Origin: Cytophagaceae bacterium
Lineage (GTDB): Bacteria > Bacteroidota > Bacteroidia > Cytophagales > Spirosomataceae
Direction: 5' to 3'
Length of the DNA: 64,000 bases
NCBI GenBank assembly: GCA_017984215.1
Contig: JAGOAA010000002.1
Span: 98,530-162,529 of the forward strand
Numbering within the stretch: the first letter of the stretch is position 1; each line of letters starts with the position of its first letter. A program made the position numbers and the translations under genes. This document shows, in pieces, positions 26,044 to 35,641 of this stretch. Below the pieces are notes generated by a model, which was not told the DNA's origin, did no database searches, and saw only the letters and a list, made by a program, of their open reading frames with translations.

Positions 26044-26074
26044 AAAAGGGCGATCCATTGGATCGCCCTTTTTT
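26044..26074 (+). terminator. Intrinsic terminator after SusCD pair 1
   Basis: Stem AAAAGGGCGATCC / GGATCGCCCTTTT around ATT, followed by a T-run. It isolates pair 1 from pair 2. Confidence 0.9.
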
Positions 26075-26140
26075 ATTTGGCTTTTCTGCAAAAAATGCAA
26101 ATATATTAGAACAATTTATGGTGATTTCATGTTTGAGTCC

Positions 26141-26148
26141 TATATTTG
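26141..26148 (+). promoter_or_regulatory. Candidate -7 box of the second susC
   Basis: TATATTTG is a perfect TAnnTTTG box, 24 nt before the ATG. No convincing -33 TTTG is present about 19 bp upstream, so an activator may be needed. Confidence 0.45.
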
Positions 26149-26172
26149 AGTTCATTCATTAAACTAAACAAC

Positions 26173-29100
26173 ATGAAAAAACTAGTACTATCCTGGGTGT
26201 TGATGATGGCTGTAGTAAGCACATTGTTCGCCCAAACAAGGCAAGTTACCGGTAAAGTCACTTCATCTGAGGATGGAAGCGGCATGCCGGGCGTTAGTGT
26301 CAGTGCAAAAGGTTCTTCAAAAGGAACTAGCACTGCTGCGGACGGAACCTATAAAATCGCAGTTGCAGATGGAGCAAGTCTCGTATTCTCTTTTGTGGGT
26401 TTTAATTCTCAAAGTGTATCTGTTGGTTCTAGAAGCGTCATTGACGTTCAATTACAAGCGGACAACCAACAATTATCAGAAGTTGTTGTGGTAGGTTACG
26501 GTACGAAAAAGCGCCAAGAGTTTACGGGTGCTGCTTCTACAGTAAAAGCTGCAACGATTGCTGAGCGTCCAGTTCAGTCTTTCTCGCAAGGATTAACAGG
26601 GCAAGCAGCAGGTGTTAATATCACACAACCCAATGGTTTGTTGAATAACCCTCCAGTTATCCGTGTGCGTGGTTTGAGTTCATTATCATTGAGCTCTTTT
26701 CCTTTGGTTGTTATCGATGGTATACCTATTTCAACTGATAACGTTTCAGCTAATTCGACTACGAATAACCCGTTAGCGGATATTAACCCTTCGGATATTG
26801 AGTCTATCGACGTATTGAAAGATGCGGCTTCTGCAGCGATTTACGGTTCTCGTGCGGGTGCTGGGGTCTTATTGATCACAACAAAACGTGGTAAATCAGG
26901 TAAAGCTAAGGTATCTATCGATTCTTGGGCTGGTATTTCTGAGGCAGTTCGTTTACCAGATGTGTTAAATGCACAACAATACATGGATCACAAAAATGGT
27001 GCGATTGCAAATGCATTAGCGATGAATCCAAATGCAATTGCTGCATCTCAACGTAATTCGGCTAACAAATCATTCTTACCAAATTACAATGCGGATGGTT
27101 CTTTGATCGATACAGATTGGTACAAAGAAGTATACCAAACAGCTGTTTCTCAGAATCATAACTTGACAATTAATGGCGGTACAGATAAGACTAGCTATTA
27201 TTTCTCAGCTGGATTTTCTGATCAAGATGGTTTCTTGAAAAGCAATAGCTTCCAACGTCGTTCAGGTCGTTTCAACATGGATCACCAAGCAACGAAATGG
27301 TTGAAATTGACAGCTAACTTTAACTACTCAAATACATTCAACAAGGCGCCTATGTCAGGTTCGAATGCGGGTGGTGCATTTAATACGTCTGGTTTAGGTC
27401 GTATTGCGGTTGCTCAAGTTCCTAACTTGCCTGCATACTTACCAGATGGTTCTTACAACTTAGAGAATAACACAGTAGGTCGTATGAATAACTTATTGCC
27501 TGCGCAGTTTCCTAACCCAGCAGTTGTACGTGATTTAGATAAAATTACTTCTGAAAATACGCGTTTAATTGCGAATTTGGGAGCTGAATTCCGTTTAATG
27601 GAAGGATTGACGGCTAAGACTAGCTACTCATGGGATCGTCGTAATACGGAAAACATCCGTTTCTTCAACCCTTACAATGGTGATGGTTGGTCTGCTAGTG
27701 GTGATGCGTATAACAATACTGCGAAGTCAGATAACTGGAACTGGATTAACACATTGCAATACAATGTGACTTTAGCTGAGAAGCACAATTTCTCTTTAAT
27801 TGCTGGTTCTGATGTTCAAAAAACACGTGTATTGAACTGGGGAGCGCAACGTCAAACACTTGCTGATTACTTCTTTACAGATTTTCAAGGAAACTTTGGA
27901 ACGAACTTAGCTGCAGGTAATGGTATCTACCAAGTTGCTTATGAGGCTTATTTAGGAAGTTTCTCTTATAATTATGGAGGAAAGTATTTCTTGAGCGCCA
28001 ACTACCGTCGTGATGGTAACTCTGCATTATCTTCAGAGAACCGTTGGGGTGATTTTGGTGGAGCGTCATTGGGTTGGACAATTTCAGAAGAGGAGTTCTT
28101 CAAGAACTTAGACTTAGGAAATAAAGTATCAAATGTACGTTTGAAAGCTTCTTATGGTAAAGTAGGTAACGGTAATGTACCAAATGCATATGGTTCTTAT
28201 TCAACTTTTGCATCAGGACTTTACGGTGCTGCACCAACTTTGTCATTTAACCAAGCAGGTAACAAGGATTTGAAATGGGAGACTTCAGCACAAACCAACG
28301 TAGGTTTAGATGTTAGTTTCTTAAACGATCGTATCCAAGTAGAAGCTAATTACTACTACAAGGATATCAACAACTTGATTTTGAACGTTCCTCAAGCACC
28401 TTCAAAAGGTATTCCAGGAAACTCAATCTTGGCTAACGTAGGTTCGATGTATAACAAAGGTTATGAATTAGCGGTAACAGCAACTCCAATTAATAACAAT
28501 GGATTTGTTTGGACGACTAACATCAACTTTGCTACCAACGAAAACATGGTTACATCATTAGTTGATGCAAATACACCAATCTTGACAGCTACTTCAGGTT
28601 TAGAGGTAACTTCTATCACGAAAGTAGGTTATTCAGCTGCACAAATTTACGGTGTAAAGACAGCAGGTGTGAACCCAGAGAATGGTCGTCGTATCTACAT
28701 CAAACGTGACGGAACAAAAGTACAATACTCTCACTTAGGTGGAGCATTAGCTTGGACGACATTAGATGGTAAGGCTGCAACGTCTCCTTCATCTGAGCAA
28801 CAAATTTTAGGAAATACATTGCCTACTTTCTACGGTGGTTTCAATAATACATTCCGTTACAAAGGATTTGATTTAGGTGTGAATTTTACATTCTCAGGAG
28901 GTAACTACATCTACAACGGTTCTCAGGCGGGTTTACGTGACCAACGTGTTTGGAATAACTCGGTTGATGTCTTGAATTCTTGGAAGACTCCAGGTCAAGT
29001 AACTGAAATTCCAAAAGCTGTTTATGGTGATAACGTATCTAATGGATCTTCATTCTTGATCGATGCCAATATTCAAAAAGGTGATTTCTTACGTTTACAA

Positions 29101-29322
29101 ACGGCAACTTTAGGATATAAAATCCCTACTAATTTGTCTTCAGTAGGAATTTCTTCTATTCGTGTTTATGCGCAAGGAAATAACTTGTTATTGTTTACTC
29201 CTTACTTAGGTGTTGACCCTGAGATTTCATCAAATGGTGATTCAAACTTAGCTTCAGGTATTGAGCGTAACTCAATTCCTCAAGGACGTGCATTTACTTT
29301 TGGTATCAACATTGGTTTATAA
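26173..29322 (+). CDS. SusC/RagA-family TonB-dependent outer-membrane transporter (pair 2)
   Basis: 1049 residues with the same layout as pair 1: signal peptide (KKLVLSWVLMMAVVSTLFAQ), CarboxypepD_reg-like domain (TGKVTSSEDGSGMPGVSVSA), SEVVVVGYGTKKRQEFTGA before the plug, FPLVVIDGIPI and DIESIDVLKDAASAAIYGSR in the plug, and a barrel ending FTFGINIGL. The N-terminal 100 residues are close to pair 1, while plug and barrel differ more. This is consistent with paralogues that kept the signalling/energising front and diverged in ligand region. Its partner SusD starts 18 nt downstream. Import is TonB-driven; the ligand is unknown. Confidence 0.95.
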   Translation: MKKLVLSWVLMMAVVSTLFAQTRQVTGKVTSSEDGSGMPGVSVSAKGSSKGTSTAADGTYKIAVADGASLVFSFVGFNSQSVSVGSRSVIDVQLQADNQQLSEVVVVGYGTKKRQEFTGAASTVKAATIAERPVQSFSQGLTGQAAGVNITQPNGLLNNPPVIRVRGLSSLSLSSFPLVVIDGIPISTDNVSANSTTNNPLADINPSDIESIDVLKDAASAAIYGSRAGAGVLLITTKRGKSGKAKVSIDSWAGISEAVRLPDVLNAQQYMDHKNGAIANALAMNPNAIAASQRNSANKSFLPNYNADGSLIDTDWYKEVYQTAVSQNHNLTINGGTDKTSYYFSAGFSDQDGFLKSNSFQRRSGRFNMDHQATKWLKLTANFNYSNTFNKAPMSGSNAGGAFNTSGLGRIAVAQVPNLPAYLPDGSYNLENNTVGRMNNLLPAQFPNPAVVRDLDKITSENTRLIANLGAEFRLMEGLTAKTSYSWDRRNTENIRFFNPYNGDGWSASGDAYNNTAKSDNWNWINTLQYNVTLAEKHNFSLIAGSDVQKTRVLNWGAQRQTLADYFFTDFQGNFGTNLAAGNGIYQVAYEAYLGSFSYNYGGKYFLSANYRRDGNSALSSENRWGDFGGASLGWTISEEEFFKNLDLGNKVSNVRLKASYGKVGNGNVPNAYGSYSTFASGLYGAAPTLSFNQAGNKDLKWETSAQTNVGLDVSFLNDRIQVEANYYYKDINNLILNVPQAPSKGIPGNSILANVGSMYNKGYELAVTATPINNNGFVWTTNINFATNENMVTSLVDANTPILTATSGLEVTSITKVGYSAAQIYGVKTAGVNPENGRRIYIKRDGTKVQYSHLGGALAWTTLDGKAATSPSSEQQILGNTLPTFYGGFNNTFRYKGFDLGVNFTFSGGNYIYNGSQAGLRDQRVWNNSVDVLNSWKTPGQVTEIPKAVYGDNVSNGSSFLIDANIQKGDFLRLQTATLGYKIPTNLSSVGISSIRVYAQGNNLLLFTPYLGVDPEISSNGDSNLASGIERNSIPQGRAFTFGINIGL

Positions 29323-29340
29323 TATTAACGAAGATAGAAA

Positions 29341-30786
29341 ATGAAATTATTCACAAATAAAATGGGAATCTTGTCAATCGCACTTGCGATGACTGTTTCC
29401 TCTTGCAATAAGGAATTCCTTAGTGCAGTTCCGGAATTGGATTTGTCTGATGCAACGGTATTTAATACACCTGCTCGTGTCCTTTCCCAAGTTAATGGTT
29501 TGTATGGCTCTGCGAAAAACGGTAGCTTATTCGGTGGTCGTTATTTGATTTATAACGATATCCGTGGAGAGGATTGGGTTAACCGTACGACGAACTCTGT
29601 TACAGGGTATTCAACGTATCAAGGTAACCAAGATCCTTCAGATTCGTATTTAGCGAATTTCTGGGTACAGGGTTACTTGACGATTAACCGTACGAATTTG
29701 TTCTTAGAAGGTTTGGCTGCTAATCCAAATGCAGTTTCTTCTACTTTGGCGGCTAATTACCGTGGAGAAGCGAAGTTTTTGCGTGCATTAACCTACTTCT
29801 CTTTGGTTCAGTATTTTGCTAAGCCATACATCATGGACAAAGGTGCTTCTGCAGGTTTGCCATTACGTTTGAAAGGCTCTGTGTCTTCAGCTGATAATGA
29901 TATGCCTCGTAGCACAGTTGCTCAAGTTTATGCGCAAGTATTGTCAGATTTGAACGATGCTGAAAATGAATTGCCAGATTCTTATGGTACTGCTTTGTTA
30001 AACACAACGCGTGCACACAAGAACACAGCGATTGCATTAAAAACACGCGTTAAATTGGCAATGGGTGATTACGCAGGTGTTATTGCAGATGCAAATAAAA
30101 TTGTTTCGGCTGCTGCACCATTCAAGTCATCTACTCGTGTTGCTCATGCTTTGCAAGCGGATGTGTCTGCTGTATTTAAAGCACCTTACACAACGACTGA
30201 GTCGATTTTCTCTTTCCCAATGGATGCAACGAATGCTCCAGGAACGCAAAATCAATTGGGTTACTACTTCAATGCAGGTAACGTTGAATATTACTTAAAT
30301 ACAGGTACAATCGGTATTTACAATAATCCTCAATTTGCTGCAACAGATGATCGTAAAACAAAGTTGACAGTTGCTACAACGGCTGTTGCTAAGTTCCCTT
30401 CATCTACGAAGTTCAGTGGTGTATCTCCTTATGTAGATTTTGTACCTAACATTCGTTATGCTGAAGTATTGTTAAACCTTGCTGAAGCTGAGGCGGAAAC
30501 AGGTAACTTGTCACGTGCTGCTGCTTTATTAAAGGCTGTTCACGGTCGTTCGGATGCTGCATATGTATTCGCTGCATTAGATACGAAAGCGGATGTGATC
30601 AAAGCAATCTTGACAGAACGTCGTATTGAATTCTTAGCGGAAGGTTTCCGTGCGAATGATGTGACGCGTCGTGGTGAGCCGATGGTTTCTTTCGGTGCGG
30701 GTGCAACGATCCAACCATCTGATCCTCGTTACATCTATGGTATTCCATTAGCTGAGGTACAAACGAACCCTAGTATTGGTAAATAA
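29341..30786 (+). CDS. SusD/RagB-family lipoprotein (pair 2)
   Basis: A 481-residue lipoprotein (leader ILSIALAMTVSSC, Cys about residue 21) followed by NKEFLSAVPELDLSDATVFNT and VNGLYGSAKNG, the classical SusD/RagB opening. Later AEVLLNLAEAEAETGNLSRA and ERRIEFLAEGFRANDVTRRG carry the TPR-like helices and the C-terminal RagB signature. It pairs with the SusC 18 nt upstream. The ligand is unknown. Confidence 0.93.
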   Translation: MKLFTNKMGILSIALAMTVSSCNKEFLSAVPELDLSDATVFNTPARVLSQVNGLYGSAKNGSLFGGRYLIYNDIRGEDWVNRTTNSVTGYSTYQGNQDPSDSYLANFWVQGYLTINRTNLFLEGLAANPNAVSSTLAANYRGEAKFLRALTYFSLVQYFAKPYIMDKGASAGLPLRLKGSVSSADNDMPRSTVAQVYAQVLSDLNDAENELPDSYGTALLNTTRAHKNTAIALKTRVKLAMGDYAGVIADANKIVSAAAPFKSSTRVAHALQADVSAVFKAPYTTTESIFSFPMDATNAPGTQNQLGYYFNAGNVEYYLNTGTIGIYNNPQFAATDDRKTKLTVATTAVAKFPSSTKFSGVSPYVDFVPNIRYAEVLLNLAEAEAETGNLSRAAALLKAVHGRSDAAYVFAALDTKADVIKAILTERRIEFLAEGFRANDVTRRGEPMVSFGAGATIQPSDPRYIYGIPLAEVQTNPSIGK

Positions 30787-30809
30787 GAATCATTAATTGA
30801 TTTTTTAAT

Positions 30810-30842
30810 AAAAAAGGCAGCCTATTTGGTTGCCTTTTTTAT
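30810..30842 (+). terminator. Intrinsic terminator after SusCD pair 2
   Basis: Stem AAAAAAGGCAGCC / GGTTGCCTTTTTT around TATTT, with one G-T pair and a flanking A/T tract. Confidence 0.85.
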
Positions 30843-30952
30843 TTTTTATGGACATAATAAAAACAATTTATATTAATTCATTGTTTCCAAAATTGTCTAC
30901 ATCTATTATTGCTTTTTATATCATTCATCATTTGTTTAAAACTAGAGACATT

Positions 30953-33900
30953 ATGAAAAAAAATCTACTATTTAGTTTCTTCTTGTGGCTATTTGCAATG
31001 GTTCCATTGCTTGCGCAGGATAGGGCTATTACCGGTAAAGTGACAACTGAAGACGGTTCATCTTTGCCTGGCGTTAACATTGCCATTAAAGGTACAAGTA
31101 AAGGTACTACCACGGATGGTGAGGGTATTTTTAAATTAACAGTTTCTCCAACTGTTGTTCTTCAAGTAAGTTCAGTTGGATATGCTTCGCAAGAAGTTCG
31201 AGTGGCGAATCGCTCTGTTATCAATATTTCACTTCAATCAGAAGCATCTACCTTAGATGAGGTTGTAGTAACCACTTTTGGTACAGCTAAAAAATCTTCT
31301 TTTACGGGATCTTCTGCTAAGATTGGTGCAGAAAAATTGGCTGTTCGTCCGATAACGAATATTGGTCAAGCCCTTGAGGGTATTGCAGCAGGTGTTACAA
31401 CTACATCAACCAACGGTCAGCCAGGTTCATCGCCAGCAGTTCGTATCCGTGGTTTTGGTTCGATTTCATCTTCCAATGATCCATTATATGTTGTCGATGG
31501 TGTTCCGTATTCTGCGAGTATTGCCAACTTGAACAATGATGATATTGAGTCTCAATTACGGTCTTGAAAGATGCGGCGTCTACAGCCTTGTATGGTGCTC
31601 GTGCTGCGAACGGGGTCGTAATGGTGACAACCAAAAAAGGTCTTAAAGGAAAGAATACGATTAATATTAAATACACAAAAGGATTTAATACAAGAGCCTT
31701 GCCGGAGTATGACCGTGTAGGTCCTGCAGACTATTATCCATTAATGTGGGAGTCGAATCGTAATAATTTAGCTTACCGTGCAACAAATCCAGTTGCTCTT
31801 GCAACAGCAAATACAACAGCTTCTGCGGGTTTAGGTGCAATTGTGGGTACTGGCTATAATGTGTATAATGTTCCTTTTGCTCAATTAGTTGGGACGGATG
31901 GGAAATTGAATCCATCAGCGCAAATGATTTATAGCATGGATGATTTAAACTGGGAGAAGGCTGTTATGCGTCAAGGTGTTCGTGATGAAATCAACGCAAA
32001 TTTTTCAGGTTCAAACGGTAAATCAGATTATTTCTTATCTGTTTCTTATTTGAACGATAAAGGATATCAAATTAAGTCGGATTATGATCGTTTTACTGCT
32101 CGTTTAAACGTGAATAGCCAAATGAATGATTGGTTTAAGGTGGGTGCTAATATGAACACAACGGTAACTTCATCAAATCAGTCAACGGCTGATGGAGGTA
32201 CTTCATTTGTGAATCCATTCTTCTTTACGCGTGGAATGGCACCTATTTATCCTGTATATGCATACAATCCGGCAAGTCCAGGTACTTTCTTGACCTTAGA
32301 AAATGGGAGACGTCGTTATGATTACGGTAATTTAAGTGCATTAGGTCTATCGAATCGTCCTCAATATGGTGGTCGTCACGTGATTGCTGAAACGGAATTA
32401 AATGAAAATTTCTTCCGTAGAAATTTGCTAGGTGGTCGTGCTTTTGCTGAAATCTCCTTCTTAAAGGATTTCAAATTCACGAACAATGTGGGTGTGGATA
32501 TTACCAATGCGAATACTGTTGTTTTTGGTAATCCAGAAATTGGTGATGGTGCTCCTGCTGGTCGTGCATCGAATTTGTTTGAGAATATTACCAACTACAA
32601 TTTATCCCAATTATTAACTTATAATCATTCGTTTGGAAAGCATAATGTTGATGCATTACTTGGACACGAAAATTATAATTTAGTGAGCAATAGCTTGGAC
32701 GGTTCTCGTTCGCAGCAAATATTGGACGGAAATTATGAGTTGATCAACTTTACGACAACGACTAATTTGACTTCACAATATGATATTCGTCGTGTGGAAG
32801 GTTTCTTCTCTCGTTTGAATTATGATTATGACTCGAAATATTTTGTTTCATTTTCTGCTCGTCGTGATGGTTCTTCTAAGTTCTACCAAGATAAGCGTTG
32901 GGGTACATTCTACTCGGCATCAGCTGCTTGGCGTTTAGACCAGGAAGAATTTATTAAGCAATTTAGCTTTGTGGATAACTTGAAATTAAGAACTTCTTGG
33001 GGCCAAACGGGTAATGATGGAGGTATCAGCAACTATGCTTGGCAGCCATTGTATGCATTAGGTTGGAACAATGCAACTGAGCCAGGTATCTTACAATCTT
33101 CTTTAGGAAGTAAATCATTGGAGTGGGAAACAAATACGGCATTTGATGTTGCCTTGGAGTTTGGTTTATTTAAAAATAGACTTTCAGGTACAATTGAATA
33201 CTTTGATCGTCAATCGACCAACTTGATTTTTGCAGTGCCTTTGCCTCTTTCAGTAGGTATCGCTACAGAGACAAGAAACATTGGTTCGATGTACAACCGT
33301 GGTATCGAGCTTCAATTGGGTTATGATGTTATTCGTTCAAAAGACTTTAACTGGCACATTGACCTGAATGCAACTAAGTTAGAGAATCAGATTACCAAAA
33401 TGCCTAGCGAAAGTAAGGAGATCGTTGATGGTACAAAGAAGTTAAAAGAAGGTAGTTCATTATATGATTACTGGTTACGTGAATACAAAGGTGTAAATCC
33501 TGAAACTGGTGTAGCTGAGTATCGTGCGATTTCGTATGTGCCTGCTAACTCAAGAATTACCGCATCGGGAGATACCTTGACGAATAACATTGCTAATGCG
33601 CGTTATTGGTATAATGGTTCATCCATTGCAGATTTAACAGGTTCTGTTAATACCTCTTTGAGCTACAAAGGATTTTCACTTTCTGCTTTGATGGTATATC
33701 AAATTGGTGGTAAAATTTATGATGGAGCATATGCTGGTTTGATGGGAGCTGGATATCACAATGCGAAACACGTAGATATCTTGAAGCGTTGGGTTAATCC
33801 TGGTGATGTAACTAATGTTCCGCGCATGGATGCTGGCCGTACAGCTGACTTTGACGCTGCCTCAGATCGTTGGTTAATTGATGGTAGCTTCTTGAATATT

Positions 33901-34107
33901 CGTACGGTGACATTGTCTTATCGTATACCTAAAACGGTATTGTCTAAGTTTAAAATTGACAATGCTCAAGTATATATGAGTGGGGAAAATTTCTTGATGT
34001 TATCACGTAGAAGTGGAATGAACGTCCAACAAAACTTTGGAGGAACTACCAGCAACGTATATAGCCCTGCGAAATCATTGGTATTAGGTATTTCATTCTC
34101 TTTATAA
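30953..34107 (+). pseudogene. SusC/RagA-family transporter (pair 3), frameshifted in the plug
   Basis: Two overlapping frames together make one SusC. The first (ATG 30953) encodes signal peptide, CarboxypepD_reg-like domain (TGKVTTEDGSSLPGVNIAI) and the start of the plug (PLYVVDGVPYSASIAN, NNDDIES), then reads QLRS and stops at 31567. The second frame resumes at 31564 with KDAASTALYGARAANGVVMV and runs through the barrel to LVLGISFSL. Paralogues read DIES-x-x-VLKDAAS. An extra CA after GAGTCT (about 31555-31556) accounts exactly for the shift. There is no homopolymer there, so simple slippage is unlikely. Either a real inactivating indel or a sequence error. The rest looks intact and its SusD partner follows by 9 nt. 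Confidence 0.85.
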
Positions 34108-34116
34108 TTTTGAATC

Positions 34117-35598
34117 ATGAAAAATAAATTAATCATATTTATCGCTTTTTTGTTCAGCATGATTTCGATTTCATGTGAGAACGTATATTTGGATACTACG
34201 CCTACGGCTAGTATAGATGCAGGATCTGCCTATGCGACTACTAAAAACGCCGCAGCAGCTGTTAATGGTATTTACCGTTCATTTATCGTCCGTTATTTAA
34301 GTTCACAAGGTCACTCGGGTCACCCGGCTATGATGATTATTTTAGATCACATGGGTGAGGACATGGTATTGGGTACAACGGCAGCATCTTGGCACGTGGG
34401 AGAAACTCGTTGGACTGCACATCGTTCAGACGTTAACACCATGGTTCAATTTCCTTATGAGATGTATTACCGCATCATTGGTAATGCCAATATTGGTATT
34501 GCGAATATTGATAAGGCTGTAGGTCCAGCTGCTGATCGTAATACATTGAAAGGCGAGGCCTTGGCCTTACGTGCTTTTGGGTATTTTAATCTAGTACAGT
34601 TGTACGGTAAACGTTATGATGCCCGTGCTAAACCGAATAGCCAATTAGGGGTCCCATTGGTTTTAGAGCCAACTACGGAAGGGAAGCCACGTAACACGGT
34701 AGAAGAGGTTTATACGCAAATTAATAAGGATTTAGCGGATGCAGCAGCTTTATTAACAAGCGCTCGTCTGAATAAATCTCATATTAATTTAAGTGTGGTG
34801 AAAGGTTTGCAAGCACGTGTTGCCTTGGTACAACAAGATTGGGCCAATGCTGCAAAATTTGCTGCTGAGGCTCGTGCGGGGTACCAACCGATGAACTCGA
34901 CTCAATATTTAGACGGTTTTCAAGATATTGCTAATTCGGAGTGGATGTGGGGTTTTGATCACTTAGAGGATCAAACTGAATATTTTGGAGGATATCATTC
35001 CTATATTTCATGTAATTACAACTCTACGGTTATTCGTACCTATCCTAAGGTGATTAACAACCTGCTTTATAAGCAAATTCCAGCGACGGATGTGCGTTCA
35101 AAGATGTGGGTAGAGACACCTACGACTTCAAACTCAATTGTTCCTCCAGGAGGTGTTCGTCCTAAATTCTTGAATCAAAAATTCAGATTACCGGGTACAC
35201 CTTCTACCTCAGCGATGGGCGATGTTCCTTACATGCGTGCTGCTGAAATGTACTTAATTGAGGCGGAAGCCAAAGCACGTTTAAACGATGCAGCTGGAGC
35301 ATCACAAGTCTTATTCGATCTAATCAAAACAAGAGATGCTGCTTATGTGAAGTCAACAAATTCAGGCCAAGCCTTAGTTGATGAAATTTTGGTACATCGT
35401 CGTGTTGAGCTTTGGGGCGAGGGTCACCGTTTCTTGGATTTGAAACGTACGAATGCACCTTTGAACCGTAATGGTACGAATGCCATTGCATCCATTGCTT
35501 TATTATATGATGTAGCTCCGGGCGATGTTCGATGGGAGTTCTTAATCCCACGTCGTGAGATTAATGCGAATCCTGCAATCGTTCAAAATCCACTATAA
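34117..35598 (+). CDS. SusD/RagB-family lipoprotein (pair 3)
   Basis: A 493-residue lipoprotein (leader IAFLFSMISISC, Cys about residue 20), then ENVYLDTTPTASIDAGSAYAT and AAAVNGIYRSFIV, a RagB/SusD start. The C-terminal part has AAEMYLIEAEAKARLNDAAGA and HRRVELWGEGHRFLDLKRTN, the standard SusD ending motif. It appears intact although its susC is frameshifted. A strong terminator follows. Confidence 0.93.
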   Translation: MKNKLIIFIAFLFSMISISCENVYLDTTPTASIDAGSAYATTKNAAAAVNGIYRSFIVRYLSSQGHSGHPAMMIILDHMGEDMVLGTTAASWHVGETRWTAHRSDVNTMVQFPYEMYYRIIGNANIGIANIDKAVGPAADRNTLKGEALALRAFGYFNLVQLYGKRYDARAKPNSQLGVPLVLEPTTEGKPRNTVEEVYTQINKDLADAAALLTSARLNKSHINLSVVKGLQARVALVQQDWANAAKFAAEARAGYQPMNSTQYLDGFQDIANSEWMWGFDHLEDQTEYFGGYHSYISCNYNSTVIRTYPKVINNLLYKQIPATDVRSKMWVETPTTSNSIVPPGGVRPKFLNQKFRLPGTPSTSAMGDVPYMRAAEMYLIEAEAKARLNDAAGASQVLFDLIKTRDAAYVKSTNSGQALVDEILVHRRVELWGEGHRFLDLKRTNAPLNRNGTNAIASIALLYDVAPGDVRWEFLIPRREINANPAIVQNPL

Positions 35599-35603
35599 AA
35601 TCT

Positions 35604-35636
35604 AAAGGTGGCTGATTCAATCAGCCACCTTTTTTT
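35604..35636 (+). terminator. Intrinsic terminator after SusCD pair 3
   Basis: Stem AAAGGTGGCTGA / TCAGCCACCTTT around TTCAA, then a T-run. The S9 peptidase ATG (35642) lies only 5 nt later, so that gene is probably reached by read-through from the SusCD transcript or has a promoter overlapping the hairpin. Confidence 0.85.
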
Positions 35637-35641
35637 AACCT

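Noticed and set aside
31550..31567. Programmed ribosomal frameshift in the third susC
   Set aside because: No slippery heptamer or downstream pseudoknot is evident, and paralogues have a single frame; an indel or sequence error is simpler.
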